A model generated the notes under the pieces. That model did not search any database. It had not been told where the DNA came from and saw nothing but the letters and a program-made list of their open reading frames with translations. A stretch of DNA of 64,000 bases, taken from the NCBI GenBank assembly GCA_964588305.1, contig CAZPOP010000002.1, positions 131,898-195,897 of the forward strand, written 5' to 3'. The position numbers were made by a program, and so were the translations under genes. Shown here in pieces: positions 34,308 through 42,696 of the stretch. The stretch is from SM1-73 sp964588305 (GTDB lineage Bacteria; Zixibacteria; MSB-5A5; SM1-73). Numbering within the stretch: the stretch's first letter is position 1; each line of letters opens with the position of its first letter.

Positions 34308-36674
34308 TTAAAAGTCTCGGTGTTCTGTTCTTCTTATGATTTCATCCTGCAATTCTTTGCCCACATCGGTGAAATAATCGCTGTAACCTGCCACCCGGAC
34401 GATAAGATCCCTGTATTTCTCCGGATATTCCTGCGCCTTCCGGAGCGTTTCCGCATCAACCACGTTAAATTGAATGTGGTGTCCACCCAGCTTGAAATAG
34501 GTTCGCACCAAATGTCCCAACTTGTCTATGCCTGCCTCGTCTGCCAACATCTGGGGCATAAACTTCTGATTAAGAAGGGTTCCACCGGTTCTGGCGTGGT
34601 CTATTCTGGCAGCCGATTTGATGACTGCGGTGGGGCCATTCTTGTCTGCCCCTTGACTCGGAGAGATGCCATCGGAAAGCGGTTCTCCGGTTTTTCGCCC
34701 GTCCGGCAGTGCACCTGTAACCCGCCCGAAGTAGATGTGGACTGTGGTAGGCAGCAGGTTGACTCGATACTCTCCCCCTTTCGTATTCGGCCTCCCGTCC
34801 AGCAGGTCGAAGTAGGCGTCAAATACCAACTGAGCAATGCTGTCCGCATAATCGTCATCGTTGCCGTATTTTGGAGTCCGGTTCAACAGCATCCTCCGGG
34901 TTTTCTCCGACCCCTCGAAGTTGCTTTTCAGCAGGTCAAGTAATTCTTCCACGGCTAAGGTCTTTTTGTCAAAGACGTGATATTTGACTGCAGAAAGCGA
35001 GTCAGTCAAAGTACCAATCCCGACACCTTGAATGTAAGTCGAATTATATCGAGGCCCCCCATCGTGGTAATCCTTTCCCTTTGCTATGCAGTCGTCAAAC
35101 AAGAGCGACATAAAGGGCGCAGGCATAGAGTCAGCATAGAGTTTTTCAATGACGTTATTGCCTTTGACCTTAAGGTCGACAAAATATCGAAGTTGTTTTT
35201 TGTACGCTGCCACCAACTCGTCAAAGGTCGCGAAGCTGGCGGGATTTCCTGTTCGAGGGCCGATCTGCTTTCCGGTTTGCGGATCAACCCCGTTATTCAG
35301 GGTAAGCTCGAAGATCTTGGGCCAATTGCAGTAACCCGTCAAAATGCAGCTTTCCTTTCCGAAGGCGCTGATGGTGACACAGCCGCTGGGTCCTCCGGCT
35401 CTGGCATCATCCATTGATTTTCCAGCGCGCAAAAATTCTTGGATGATAACGTCAGTATTGAAGATGGAGGGCTGCCCGAAGCCAGCTTTGACGACCTGCA
35501 GCGCTCTCTTAAGAAACCGGCCCAGGTTCCTGCTGCTGAGTTGAATACACGTGCTCGGCTGGATTATGCGCATCTCTTCCAATACATCCAGTATCAGGTA
35601 AGAGAGCTCGTTGACGCCGTCTGACCCGTCTTGCTTCAGGCCGCCAACATTGATCAAGGCGAAATCCTGATAGGTGCTGCTCTGTTCCTCGGTGACGTCC
35701 ACCTTAGGGGGAGCCGGTTGATTGTTGAACTTAATCCAGAAGCACTGCAACAATTCCCTTGCCAACTCCTCGGTCAGCCTCCCTTCTTTCAAGTCTCTTC
35801 TATAAAATGGATACAGATGCTGATCAAGACGGCCCGGATTGAAGGAATCCCATACATTGAGTTCGGTTATGACGCCCAGGTGGACAAACCAGTACATCTG
35901 CAACGCTTCCCAGAAATCGGCGGGGGGATGGGCCGGGACGCGCGAGCAAATATCGGCGATTCTCTCGAGTTCCTTTTTTCGCAGTGGGTTTTTCTCCGCT
36001 TGGGCAAGCTTTTTTGCCTTTTCAGCGTGGCGCCGGGCAAAAAGGATCAGGGCCTCGGCAGTTATCTCCATCGCCTTAAGTTCCTGTTCCTTACCGTAGG
36101 CTTCAGGATCGCTGAAATAATCCAAGTCATTCAAGCTGTACTTGATCTCCTGTTTAAAATCGAGCAGGCCCTTGTGATAGATCTTGTCGTCCAAAATGGC
36201 ATGTCCCGGCGCCCTCTGCTCCATGAATTCGGTGAACACGCCCGAATTAAACACATCCATCCACTCGGAGGACATGGCCGCAAAGACTCGCTCGCGCATG
36301 GTCTTGCCTTTCCAGAAGGGGATAATCTTGTCACGGTAGATTCTTTTGGCATCCTCGCTTACCACAAAAGGCGTGATTCTTCTCGAATTCAAGATTGCCA
36401 GATCCTCGATTGTATGACAACACAATTCCGGATAGGTGGAGGTGGCTTTTGGCCCCGGTCCTCGCTCCCCCACGATTAGTTCGCCTTCGTCGATACCGAT
36501 GATCTTGTTTTCCAGCAGATATTTGAAAGCCAACGCGCGAGCTACGGGAATCGAGACCGCATCTGCAGCGCCGCTCTGATAGAAGTCGGTGAGCAGTTCG
36601 GCTCTTTCCGCGGAAAGAAAGGGCTTTGTGTTAACGCTCGTCTCTCTTAAGCGCCGGACTCTTTGCGACATCAC
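34308..36674 (-). CDS. HypD-like glycyl radical enzyme with Thr replacing the catalytic Glu
   Basis: This 788-residue enzyme of the pyruvate formate-lyase superfamily has the normal length. The thiyl-radical Cys432 lies in GPSGCVTISAFGKE and the glycyl radical Gly763 in RVAGYSDYF near the C-terminus. Overall sequence resembles trans-4-hydroxyproline dehydratase (HypD): QRAPGHAILDDKIYHKGLLDF, NVWDSFNPGRLDQ, LTGYCNWPKIFELTLNNG and RYNSTYIQGVGIGT. By memory of HypD, the substrate-site His, Asp, Asp, Phe and Tyr all have counterparts here (His158, Asp276, Asp337, Phe338, Tyr448), but the Glu two residues after the Cys is Thr434. Dehydratase activity is therefore uncertain. Start GTG at 36674, or ATG three bases later, after AGGAGG inside the activase's end. 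No proC neighbour. Oxygen sensitive, cytoplasmic. Confidence 0.85.
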   Translation of the reverse strand: MMSQRVRRLRETSVNTKPFLSAERAELLTDFYQSGAADAVSIPVARALAFKYLLENKIIGIDEGELIVGERGPGPKATSTYPELCCHTIEDLAILNSRRITPFVVSEDAKRIYRDKIIPFWKGKTMRERVFAAMSSEWMDVFNSGVFTEFMEQRAPGHAILDDKIYHKGLLDFKQEIKYSLNDLDYFSDPEAYGKEQELKAMEITAEALILFARRHAEKAKKLAQAEKNPLRKKELERIADICSRVPAHPPADFWEALQMYWFVHLGVITELNVWDSFNPGRLDQHLYPFYRRDLKEGRLTEELARELLQCFWIKFNNQPAPPKVDVTEEQSSTYQDFALINVGGLKQDGSDGVNELSYLILDVLEEMRIIQPSTCIQLSSRNLGRFLKRALQVVKAGFGQPSIFNTDVIIQEFLRAGKSMDDARAGGPSGCVTISAFGKESCILTGYCNWPKIFELTLNNGVDPQTGKQIGPRTGNPASFATFDELVAAYKKQLRYFVDLKVKGNNVIEKLYADSMPAPFMSLLFDDCIAKGKDYHDGGPRYNSTYIQGVGIGTLTDSLSAVKYHVFDKKTLAVEELLDLLKSNFEGSEKTRRMLLNRTPKYGNDDDYADSIAQLVFDAYFDLLDGRPNTKGGEYRVNLLPTTVHIYFGRVTGALPDGRKTGEPLSDGISPSQGADKNGPTAVIKSAARIDHARTGGTLLNQKFMPQMLADEAGIDKLGHLVRTYFKLGGHHIQFNVVDAETLRKAQEYPEKYRDLIVRVAGYSDYFTDVGKELQDEIIRRTEHRDF

Positions 36675-36678
36675 GTCA

Positions 36679-37620
36679 CTATCCTCCTATCTGCACTTGC
36701 AATCCAAAGCCTTTTAATATCTCCTCAATTTCCTTTAACCTTTCGGTAGAGGGGGAATAGTTGACAAAACTTGAATCCGCTGGTCTGCCCAGACGTCTGG
36801 ACTTTTCAACTCCGGCTTTATGGTAGGGAAGGATACTTAGTTCTTTTACGTTATTCAGCGAGGAGACAAGTTCTCCCAGTTCCAGGATGTCTTTTTCATC
36901 GTCATTCACACCGGGGACGAGAGGAAAACGCGCAACCACTTTCTGCCCACTATCCGAGAGTTTTTTTAAGTTCTCCAAGATAAGCTGGTTTGATACGCCG
37001 GTGAACTTCATGTGTTTCTCGTCGTTAATCACTTTCAGATCGTACAAAAACAGATCTGTATGTTCGCAGATTCTTGCCAGGACCTCGGAGCCTACGTGTC
37101 CACAGGTGTCAACAGCTGTATGGATTCCGATTTCCTTGCAGGCTTTCAGAAGGCTACTTGAGAAATCCGGCTGCAAAAGCGGCTCTCCGCCGGAAAGGCT
37201 CACTCCGCCTCCTGATTCGTCGTAAAAGGCCATGTCCTTTTCTATCTCTTTCATTACCTGGGCTACGCTCATCTTCCTGCCAGCCAACTTCAACGCATCT
37301 GAATGGCAGGCGTCCACACAAGCTCCACACAGGTCGCATTTCGCTTTGTCCAGGATCAAAAGATCGTCTGGAAACGAAATAGCGTCTTTACTGCAGGCGG
37401 TCTGACAATCTCTGCATCCGATGCATCTTTCCTTCCACCACATAAGCTCCTGTTCCCTTGCCTTTCCCTCCGGATTATGACACCAGGGGCAGTTCAGCAG
37501 GCATCCTTTTAAGAAGACGGTTGTGCGAATGCCGGGTCCATCGTGGATGGCATATCTTTTGATGTCAAAAACCACTCCTGTGCTACCTACGTCCGCTTCT
37601 TTGGATTTGAACCTTTTCAT
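36679..37620 (-). CDS. Glycyl radical enzyme activase (radical SAM, two extra 4Fe-4S clusters)
   Basis: This is 313 residues from the ATG at 37620, which overlaps the upstream methyltransferase stop as ATGA, a sign of translational coupling; 23 earlier in-frame residues are rejected. The radical SAM cluster is Cys40/Cys44/Cys47 (CLLNCPWC). A ferredoxin-like insert has Cys66/69/72/76 and Cys95/98/101/105, as in activases of non-PFL glycyl radical enzymes. SLSGGEPLLQPDF and DLKVINDEKHMKFTG are standard. It abstracts the Gly763 hydrogen of the partner encoded 4 bases downstream using SAM and low-potential electrons. Confidence 0.92.
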   Translation of the reverse strand: MKRFKSKEADVGSTGVVFDIKRYAIHDGPGIRTTVFLKGCLLNCPWCHNPEGKAREQELMWWKERCIGCRDCQTACSKDAISFPDDLLILDKAKCDLCGACVDACHSDALKLAGRKMSVAQVMKEIEKDMAFYDESGGGVSLSGGEPLLQPDFSSSLLKACKEIGIHTAVDTCGHVGSEVLARICEHTDLFLYDLKVINDEKHMKFTGVSNQLILENLKKLSDSGQKVVARFPLVPGVNDDEKDILELGELVSSLNNVKELSILPYHKAGVEKSRRLGRPADSSFVNYSPSTERLKEIEEILKGFGLQVQIGG

Positions 37621-38369
37621 ATTATGGAAGTTTTGCTCGCGGTAACCATAATCTCCATCTCGTCTAAGTCTATTTGCCGTCGTCCCCATTTGCCTGCAGT
37701 CCCGCCCCAGATATTTTTTACCTCGAATCCGGTTTGACGAAACATCATAACCAGCTCTGTCGGGACGAACCCGCGTTCCCTTAGAAGCAGGCTCTTCTTG
37801 CCTTCGCTTGTGTCATACTCCATGGGACAAACCTCGGCCATGGTGGTGGGATCAAATCGTCCCTTTTCCACATCTTCCTGCTTGGACCTCCGAATCAAAG
37901 CTAGTCCGTTCACAACAGTAAAGACTACCTTTGCATTCGGCTTGAGAGCTTTATTAATGTTTCGCAGAATGGACAACCCGTGTTCAAAAGGATCGCCATC
38001 CTTACCCAATAGCCCGAAGGCACCCTCACATAAACATATGGCGGCATCGAACGTGTTGTTTGATTCAAACTGTGTGGCATCAGCGTGTATCCATTCGATT
38101 TCGACGTCAGCTTCCTTGGCAGCCTTTCGGGCCTCATTCAGCATACCAGAAGATATATCCACGCCGGTCATCAGGTGTCCTCGCCTGGCTAGTTCAACCG
38201 AGTGCCTTCCGGTTCCACAGCCAACGTCCAAGATTCGGCTGCCCGCCGGAAGCTTTAGCTCTTCGATTATAAAATCAACCTCGGCCAAGGTATTCTTGGT
38301 GAAGGAATTCTCCATATAGACCGGGGCGTGTCCGTCAAAAAACTCCTCCCATTCGCTTTTTTTTGCCAT
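37617..38369 (-). CDS. Class I SAM-dependent methyltransferase coupled to the radical-enzyme activase
   Basis: This 250-residue Rossmann methyltransferase has its SAM motif RILDVGCGTGRHS (residues ~45-57), acidic GVDISSGML, IHADATQF and a post-motif region with DAAICLCEGAFGLL. Its stop codon overlaps the activase ATG (ATGA at 37617-37620), so methyltransferase, activase and glycyl radical enzyme are translated from one mRNA. That tight linkage suggests it acts on the same substrate or product pathway, although no methylation step is known in hydroxyproline breakdown. It could also be a small-molecule or cofactor methylase. Confidence 0.82.
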   Translation of the reverse strand: MAKKSEWEEFFDGHAPVYMENSFTKNTLAEVDFIIEELKLPAGSRILDVGCGTGRHSVELARRGHLMTGVDISSGMLNEARKAAKEADVEIEWIHADATQFESNNTFDAAICLCEGAFGLLGKDGDPFEHGLSILRNINKALKPNAKVVFTVVNGLALIRRSKQEDVEKGRFDPTTMAEVCPMEYDTSEGKKSLLLRERGFVPTELVMMFRQTGFEVKNIWGGTAGKWGRRQIDLDEMEIMVTASKTSII

Positions 38370-38405
38370 TTTTTTATTCTCCGGTGAAAACCTGTGGTTC
38401 CATTC

Positions 38406-38942
38406 TCAATCGCTATCCTGTGTCAGGCGCTCCAGTTCGTCCAGGCTGAAAACCGAAGCAAGTGAACAACCTATCTCTTTGAGATTTTCGGGACCGCCTT
38501 GCTGTCGATCTATCACACACACGACATGCTCGACCCTAAGACCCAGTTCCCGCATCTGCCTGACCGACGCACAAACCTGCCCGGCAATGGTGATTACGTC
38601 CTCCACGACCACCGCAGTTTGACCTGCCTGGAACCCGCCCTCCACCAGGTTGCAGGTGCCATAAGTCTTGGCGGTCTTGCGGACGTACAGGCAGGGCTTT
38701 CCGATCTTCAGCGAAAGTACCATCGCTAGCGGAATGCCACCCAACTCCAATCCAGCCAATCTGTCGAAAGATGGGGGCAGAAGCTTCTTCAACTCTTCCA
38801 CGACCGCGCTCAGCAATGCCGGATCGCTTTCGAATTGATACTTGTCCCAGTAGAACGAACTGGTTTTTCCGGAGCGCAGCGTAAACTGCCCGGTCAAGAA
38901 TGAAGAGTTTTTTATCCGTTTTGCGAGATCTGCCTTTGTCAT
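38406..38942 (-). CDS. pyrE: Orotate phosphoribosyltransferase
   Basis: This 178-residue enzyme makes orotidine monophosphate from orotate and PRPP in pyrimidine synthesis. Key features: LTSGxxS-type opening (TLRSGKTSSFYWDKYQF, residues 21-37), AGLELGGIPLA (63-73), the mobile loop RKTAKTYGTCNLVEGG (88-103) and the PRPP loop VVVEDVITIAGQ (111-122). The last reads TIAGQ where most enzymes have T-T-G-G-S, so some PRPP-site divergence is visible and an orotate-like alternative substrate is possible. It sits 36 bases from the coupled methyltransferase and 66 from the next one, with no other pyrimidine gene in the window. Confidence 0.8.
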   Translation of the reverse strand: MTKADLAKRIKNSSFLTGQFTLRSGKTSSFYWDKYQFESDPALLSAVVEELKKLLPPSFDRLAGLELGGIPLAMVLSLKIGKPCLYVRKTAKTYGTCNLVEGGFQAGQTAVVVEDVITIAGQVCASVRQMRELGLRVEHVVCVIDRQQGGPENLKEIGCSLASVFSLDELERLTQDSD

Positions 38943-39008
38943 TAGGGTTCTCGTGTGGTTGGGATTGCGGTGACCATTTGGTACGTTTTCGAAGTGCCAC
39001 TCTTAGCC

Positions 39009-39761
39009 TCATTCCCGAGCCACGGCTATCAGCAAATTGCTCGTCTTTTTGTCATAGGGATCGAAATGATAACTTCCATGAAAATCTACCTCGCCAAAGG
39101 CAGAAGCTTTCAACAGCCGTTCCTGATCGTCTCTCAGCAGAACGTAGGGGTACTCAGTGCTCCACACCTTGAAATCCCCAGGCTCCTCGCTGTGAAAGAT
39201 GTCTAAGACATTGTACCGTGCTCTTTGATCGAAATAATCAATCACAAAGAGCCTCGAAAAATCTTTCCTGTTGACGGCAAGGATGAATCTTGGCTTTTCT
39301 TTCCACATTTTGTCCGTGGTGCCTTGACTTAGAACTAATATTCCCCCCTCGCGCAACACCTCGTGCATGCTTTTTAAGGCACGAAGCACCTCCGTTTCAT
39401 TGGGCATATGAAGGATTGAAGTCGACAGGCACACGACTGCGTCGAACTGTCCATCAAAGTGTCGGCGCAACTCACGGTAATCGGCCTTCCTCAAAGGGAT
39501 TTCCAAGCCACATTCAGACAGGTTCTTCCGGGCCTGGGCCAGCATGGAATCCGAGATATCGGAGCCGATAACCTCGCATCCCAGCGAGTGAAACAGATGG
39601 AGATCATTTCCCGTGCCACAGGCACAGTCCAGAACCTTGCGAACCTCGTTTTCCGCAAAGAGCTTGGAAAAAAACTCGACGACCACGGGGTCGTGCTCCC
39701 CAAACTTAGCGAAAAACAGATCGTACCTCTCAGCAAAACCTTCATACAGGTCAGAAGTCAC
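39009..39761 (-). CDS. Class I SAM-dependent methyltransferase
   Basis: This is a 250-residue methyltransferase of the Methyltransf_25/11 type. Residues 1-25 (YEGFAERYDLFFAKFGEHD) form the usual lid helix. The SAM loop is KVLDCACGTGND (42-53), followed by GSDISDSML, KADYRELRRHF and VVCLSTSILHM. The C-terminal half is a beta-rich cap (KPRFILAVNRKDFSRLFVIDYF) that should select the substrate. The first residues resemble glycine/sarcosine N-methyltransferase-like proteins, but assignment is not possible from sequence alone. It lies between two other genes of the block on the same strand with short gaps (66 and 71 bases). Confidence 0.8.
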   Translation of the reverse strand: MTSDLYEGFAERYDLFFAKFGEHDPVVVEFFSKLFAENEVRKVLDCACGTGNDLHLFHSLGCEVIGSDISDSMLAQARKNLSECGLEIPLRKADYRELRRHFDGQFDAVVCLSTSILHMPNETEVLRALKSMHEVLREGGILVLSQGTTDKMWKEKPRFILAVNRKDFSRLFVIDYFDQRARYNVLDIFHSEEPGDFKVWSTEYPYVLLRDDQERLLKASAFGEVDFHGSYHFDPYDKKTSNLLIAVARE

Positions 39762-39832
39762 GTTCTTGTTCTCCCAGGTATCTCAGGTGACGTTCGGTTT
39801 GCGAGGAGTCCTCAAACAGGAACATGGCAATC

Positions 39833-40423
39833 TCACAGCTTTCTGCAGACCAGTTCACCGCTTCCGATGGGGACAATCAGAGCATCCACACGTTCATCGT
39901 TTAATGCTCTTTCCAACATTACTTTCAGTTCATCCTTGTGGCTTATTGCATTATCAGCGATCAGCAGGCCTCCTTGTACCATGTTAGGAATGATCGCCTC
40001 GTAGCAGTCAAGGTACACCTCTTTCTCCGGGTCGAGAAAACAGAAAGAGATATTGTTATAATCTCCCAGATGTTCCCGGGCGTCCCCTTTCACAAGTTTT
40101 ACAACCTCCTCAACCGCCGCTACTTTAAACGTCTCGGTCGCCAAACTGGTTTTTTCTTCAAGCACCTCAAAGGTCACCAGCTTCCTTCCGAGTTCCCTGC
40201 ATGCCAATGCCAGCCAAAGGGTGGAATAACCGGCACTTGTGCCTATTTCCAGATAGGTTCCTTCCGGGGCAGTAGCAGCAAGCAGAGCTATGAATTTACC
40301 TGTCTCAGGCGGTATTTGCCGAAGTCTTTGCAGGCGTCGTGTACCATTCAGTTTATCTTTCTTATTCATGATCTCCAAATAGCGCATTCTTACTTCCACT
40401 GTTCTTGGTATATTGTGAAACAT
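39833..40423 (-). CDS. O-methyltransferase family 3-like protein
   Basis: This 196-residue protein resembles small catechol-type O-methyltransferases (family 3): KFIALLAATAPEGTYLEIGTSAGYSTLWLA (residues 43-72) holds the SAM loop, FEVLEEKTSLATE follows, and ISFCFLDPEKEVYLDCYEAIIPNMVQGGLLIADN carries the metal/SAM acidic motif (FLDxEK) and the DN pair. Upstream AGAGG supports the ATG at 40423. It is the first gene of the minus-strand block, with 340 bases of non-coding DNA ahead of it where the block's promoter should lie. Catechol-like specificity is only a family expectation. Confidence 0.78.
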   Translation of the reverse strand: MFHNIPRTVEVRMRYLEIMNKKDKLNGTRRLQRLRQIPPETGKFIALLAATAPEGTYLEIGTSAGYSTLWLALACRELGRKLVTFEVLEEKTSLATETFKVAAVEEVVKLVKGDAREHLGDYNNISFCFLDPEKEVYLDCYEAIIPNMVQGGLLIADNAISHKDELKVMLERALNDERVDALIVPIGSGELVCRKL

Positions 40424-40767
40424 TCAATCGCCTCTTCATTTTGGTTAGGTTTATTCCGGCCTTGAGAATGACACAATGACGATTCTTCCTGCCGTGCGTG
40501 GCACGTGCCCGCCCTTATCGCACACTGCCACAAACAAGGTGCCGGACAACAAACTATGGATTTGTTCCCATATTTCCTTCATTCTGAGACCAACTCTTGA
40601 TCTACCCTACCTGAGTGTCCAAAGAATTAACATCCGCTAATTCATCTTAGGCAAATAAGTTACTCGCGTTCGCCTCCTCTCATAAACAAAAGTTTTCGGT
40701 TGGCAAAACATTTGCGGATAAGGCTGAAGCGGAAAGCAAAGTAACTTTTCCGGATTGGGGGGTAACC
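40424..40767. other. Divergent intergenic region
   Basis: This lies between the start of the minus-strand methyltransferase block and the plus-strand small-protein genes. I see no consensus promoter pair in either direction. A frame open from 40651 leads without any usual start codon into the 69-residue protein at 40768, so that gene may begin earlier on a rare start. Confidence 0.4.
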
Positions 40768-40977
40768 GTGAAAGTCAAATTCACCCTTAACATGGAAAAT
40801 CTCGAGGTCGAGGAGAAGCACATCGACCGCCTTTGTATCTCCTGGATACATGAGACCAGCGAAGAAGAGGTCCTGTCTATGTCCGGGCAATGGATCAACT
40901 CAAAAAACCTTTTGACGCAGAGGATGATCGGGCTGAACAAGGTAGGAGAATCCAGTTTGACCATCGAGCCCCTGTAA
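40768..40977 (+). CDS. Small protein of unknown function
   Basis: This 69-residue acidic-amphipathic protein starts at GTG with GGGGGGT upstream. It contains NMENLEVEEKHIDRLCISWIHE and ISWIH/GQWINS stretches with a single Cys. There are no membrane segments. The frame stays open for 39 codons upstream with plausible protein composition (FADKAEAESKVTFPDWG) but no ATG, GTG or TTG. It is 26 bases from the next small gene. I recognise no family; it could be a truncated or rarely started larger protein. Confidence 0.45.
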   Translation: MKVKFTLNMENLEVEEKHIDRLCISWIHETSEEEVLSMSGQWINSKNLLTQRMIGLNKVGESSLTIEPL

Positions 40978-41003
40978 AAACCGTCCCGGAGTAAAACAAG
41001 CTC

Positions 41004-41324
41004 ATGTTGCCCAAACTCGCTCATATTGCAAACTCAGTCGTTCAGAGTTTCACAGTTTTGCTTGACTGGTTCGAGGAAACCAACGTTTACTTACACGATC
41101 ATTTCGGTCTGACAGGTCAGGTGACCTTCAACCTGGCTCTTTTCGGCCTTCTTTTCCTGACGTTTTTCAAGATATCCAAGGCCGTCTTCAATCTTCTGAT
41201 TTACTTTGTCCTACCATCTCTGGCTCTGTCTTTTTTAGCTTCCTTTGTTTTACCCTATACTTTCCTAATGGTTTTGCCTTTCTGCGCGGGGTTCTTTATC
41301 GCGGTTAACATCGTCAAGTCTTAG
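41004..41324 (+). CDS. Small membrane protein of unknown function
   Basis: This is a 106-residue protein with a soluble or peripheral N-terminal third (ANSVVQSFTVLLDWFEETNVYLHDHFG) and two to three hydrophobic helices (TFNLALFGLLFLTFFKI, NLLIYFVLPSLALSFLASFVLPYTFLMVLPFCAGFFIAV). I do not recognise the family. It lies directly after the 69-residue gene on the same strand and about 240 bases before ispG, so the two small genes may form a pair. Confidence 0.55.
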   Translation: MLPKLAHIANSVVQSFTVLLDWFEETNVYLHDHFGLTGQVTFNLALFGLLFLTFFKISKAVFNLLIYFVLPSLALSFLASFVLPYTFLMVLPFCAGFFIAVNIVKS

Positions 41325-41567
41325 TCATTGCCAAAAGTAAGCTAAAACTCTCTTCCTTGTCAATACGAAAAGCTTTATGCTTTGCCAACACTTCTCTGGC
41401 TTGAGGACGGATGAACGAGGTTTTGTGCTCTCGTCGGAATCTTTCGAATAAGACCGCCATGCATGCAGCGCGTAAGGCTGGCTACCAGCCCGCCCCATTT
41501 GGAGACTTGTCCCGCGACAATTCAAATAAACGTTGACAAAGGAATGATCGGATATGATCTTTACTTC

Positions 41568-42626
41568 ATGAAGAAAAAGAAGACCAGAAAGGTGTGGGTG
41601 GGGAAGGTGGCCATAGGTGGAGGTGCGCCCATTTTGGTTCAATCCATGACCAAGACCGATACTCGTGATGTCGCCTCAACTGTTCGTCAGATCAAAAAGC
41701 TGGAAAGAGCAGGCTGCGAGATCATAAGGGTGGCAGTGCCGGATATGGAGGCGGCCAACGTTCTGGCCCAGATCAAGCAGAAGATAAGAATTCCTTTGGT
41801 GGCTGATATTCACTTCGATTACAGGCTGGCTCTGAAGGCAATTGACTCTGGGGTGGACAAACTAAGGATCAACCCAGGGAATATTGGAGCAAAATGGAAG
41901 GTCAAAGAGATTGTCAAGGTCGCCTCGGAGCGAAAAATCCCAATACGGATCGGCGTGAATGCCGGTTCGCTTCCGCGTGACATTCTGAAAAAGCATAAAA
42001 AAGCTTCCCCCCAGGCCCTGGTTGAAGCAGCCATAAGGCAGGCACGCGTCCTGGAAAGTCTGAACTTCGAGAGCATCGTTGTTTCCGTGAAGGCATTTGA
42101 CGTGCCCACCACCATCAAAGCCTATGAACTGATGTCCAAGAAAACTGACTACCCTCTACATTTGGGAATTACCGAAGCAGGATTGCCCCAGAGCGGCGCG
42201 ATAAGATCAGCCTTGGGAATCGGGCTTCTGTTAGCCAAAGGAATTGGTGATACCATTCGCGTCTCCCTGACCGGAGACCCGGTGGAAGAGGTGAGGGTCG
42301 GACAAGAGATACTGAGGTCTTTGAACCTGAGGGAATTCGGCCCCACGATAATATCCTGCCCCACCTGCGGAAGATGTGAGATAGACATAATCTCCATGAC
42401 AAAAAAAGTGGAGCGGGCGGTAAGAAATGTTAAAGCACCAATACACATAGCCGTCATGGGATGCGTGGTCAACGGACCTGGAGAAGCAAGATATGCTGAT
42501 GTGGGCATTGCCGGTGGTAAGGGTTACGGTCTCTTGTTCCGCAAAGGGGAAATCATTGGAAAAGTCAAAGAAAAAGATTTGATAAAAGCACTCCTGAATG
42601 AAGTGAAGGGTTTGTTAGAAACATAA
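41568..42626 (+). CDS. ispG: 4-hydroxy-3-methylbut-2-en-1-yl diphosphate synthase
   Basis: This is the penultimate enzyme of the non-mevalonate isoprenoid pathway, reducing MEcPP to HMBPP with a 4Fe-4S cluster. I start at the ATG at 41568 (MKKKKTRKVWVGKVAIGG), where similarity to the family begins; an ATG at 41544 is possible. Visible family features are PILVQSMTKTDTRDV, ADIHFDYRLAL and RINPGNIG, with cluster ligands Cys264 and Cys267 (CPTCGRC), Cys299 and Glu306 (GCVVNGPGEA). At 352 residues it is the short bacterial form lacking the plant-type insert. Its cytoplasmic location and need for a low-potential donor fit an anaerobe. Confidence 0.95.
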   Translation: MKKKKTRKVWVGKVAIGGGAPILVQSMTKTDTRDVASTVRQIKKLERAGCEIIRVAVPDMEAANVLAQIKQKIRIPLVADIHFDYRLALKAIDSGVDKLRINPGNIGAKWKVKEIVKVASERKIPIRIGVNAGSLPRDILKKHKKASPQALVEAAIRQARVLESLNFESIVVSVKAFDVPTTIKAYELMSKKTDYPLHLGITEAGLPQSGAIRSALGIGLLLAKGIGDTIRVSLTGDPVEEVRVGQEILRSLNLREFGPTIISCPTCGRCEIDIISMTKKVERAVRNVKAPIHIAVMGCVVNGPGEARYADVGIAGGKGYGLLFRKGEIIGKVKEKDLIKALLNEVKGLLET

Positions 42627-42696
42627 ATGCTTTTCCCGCGCCAGCCTCGGGAAGAGCCATGCCCGAATTATCATAGATGTCACAACTCAGGGGACG

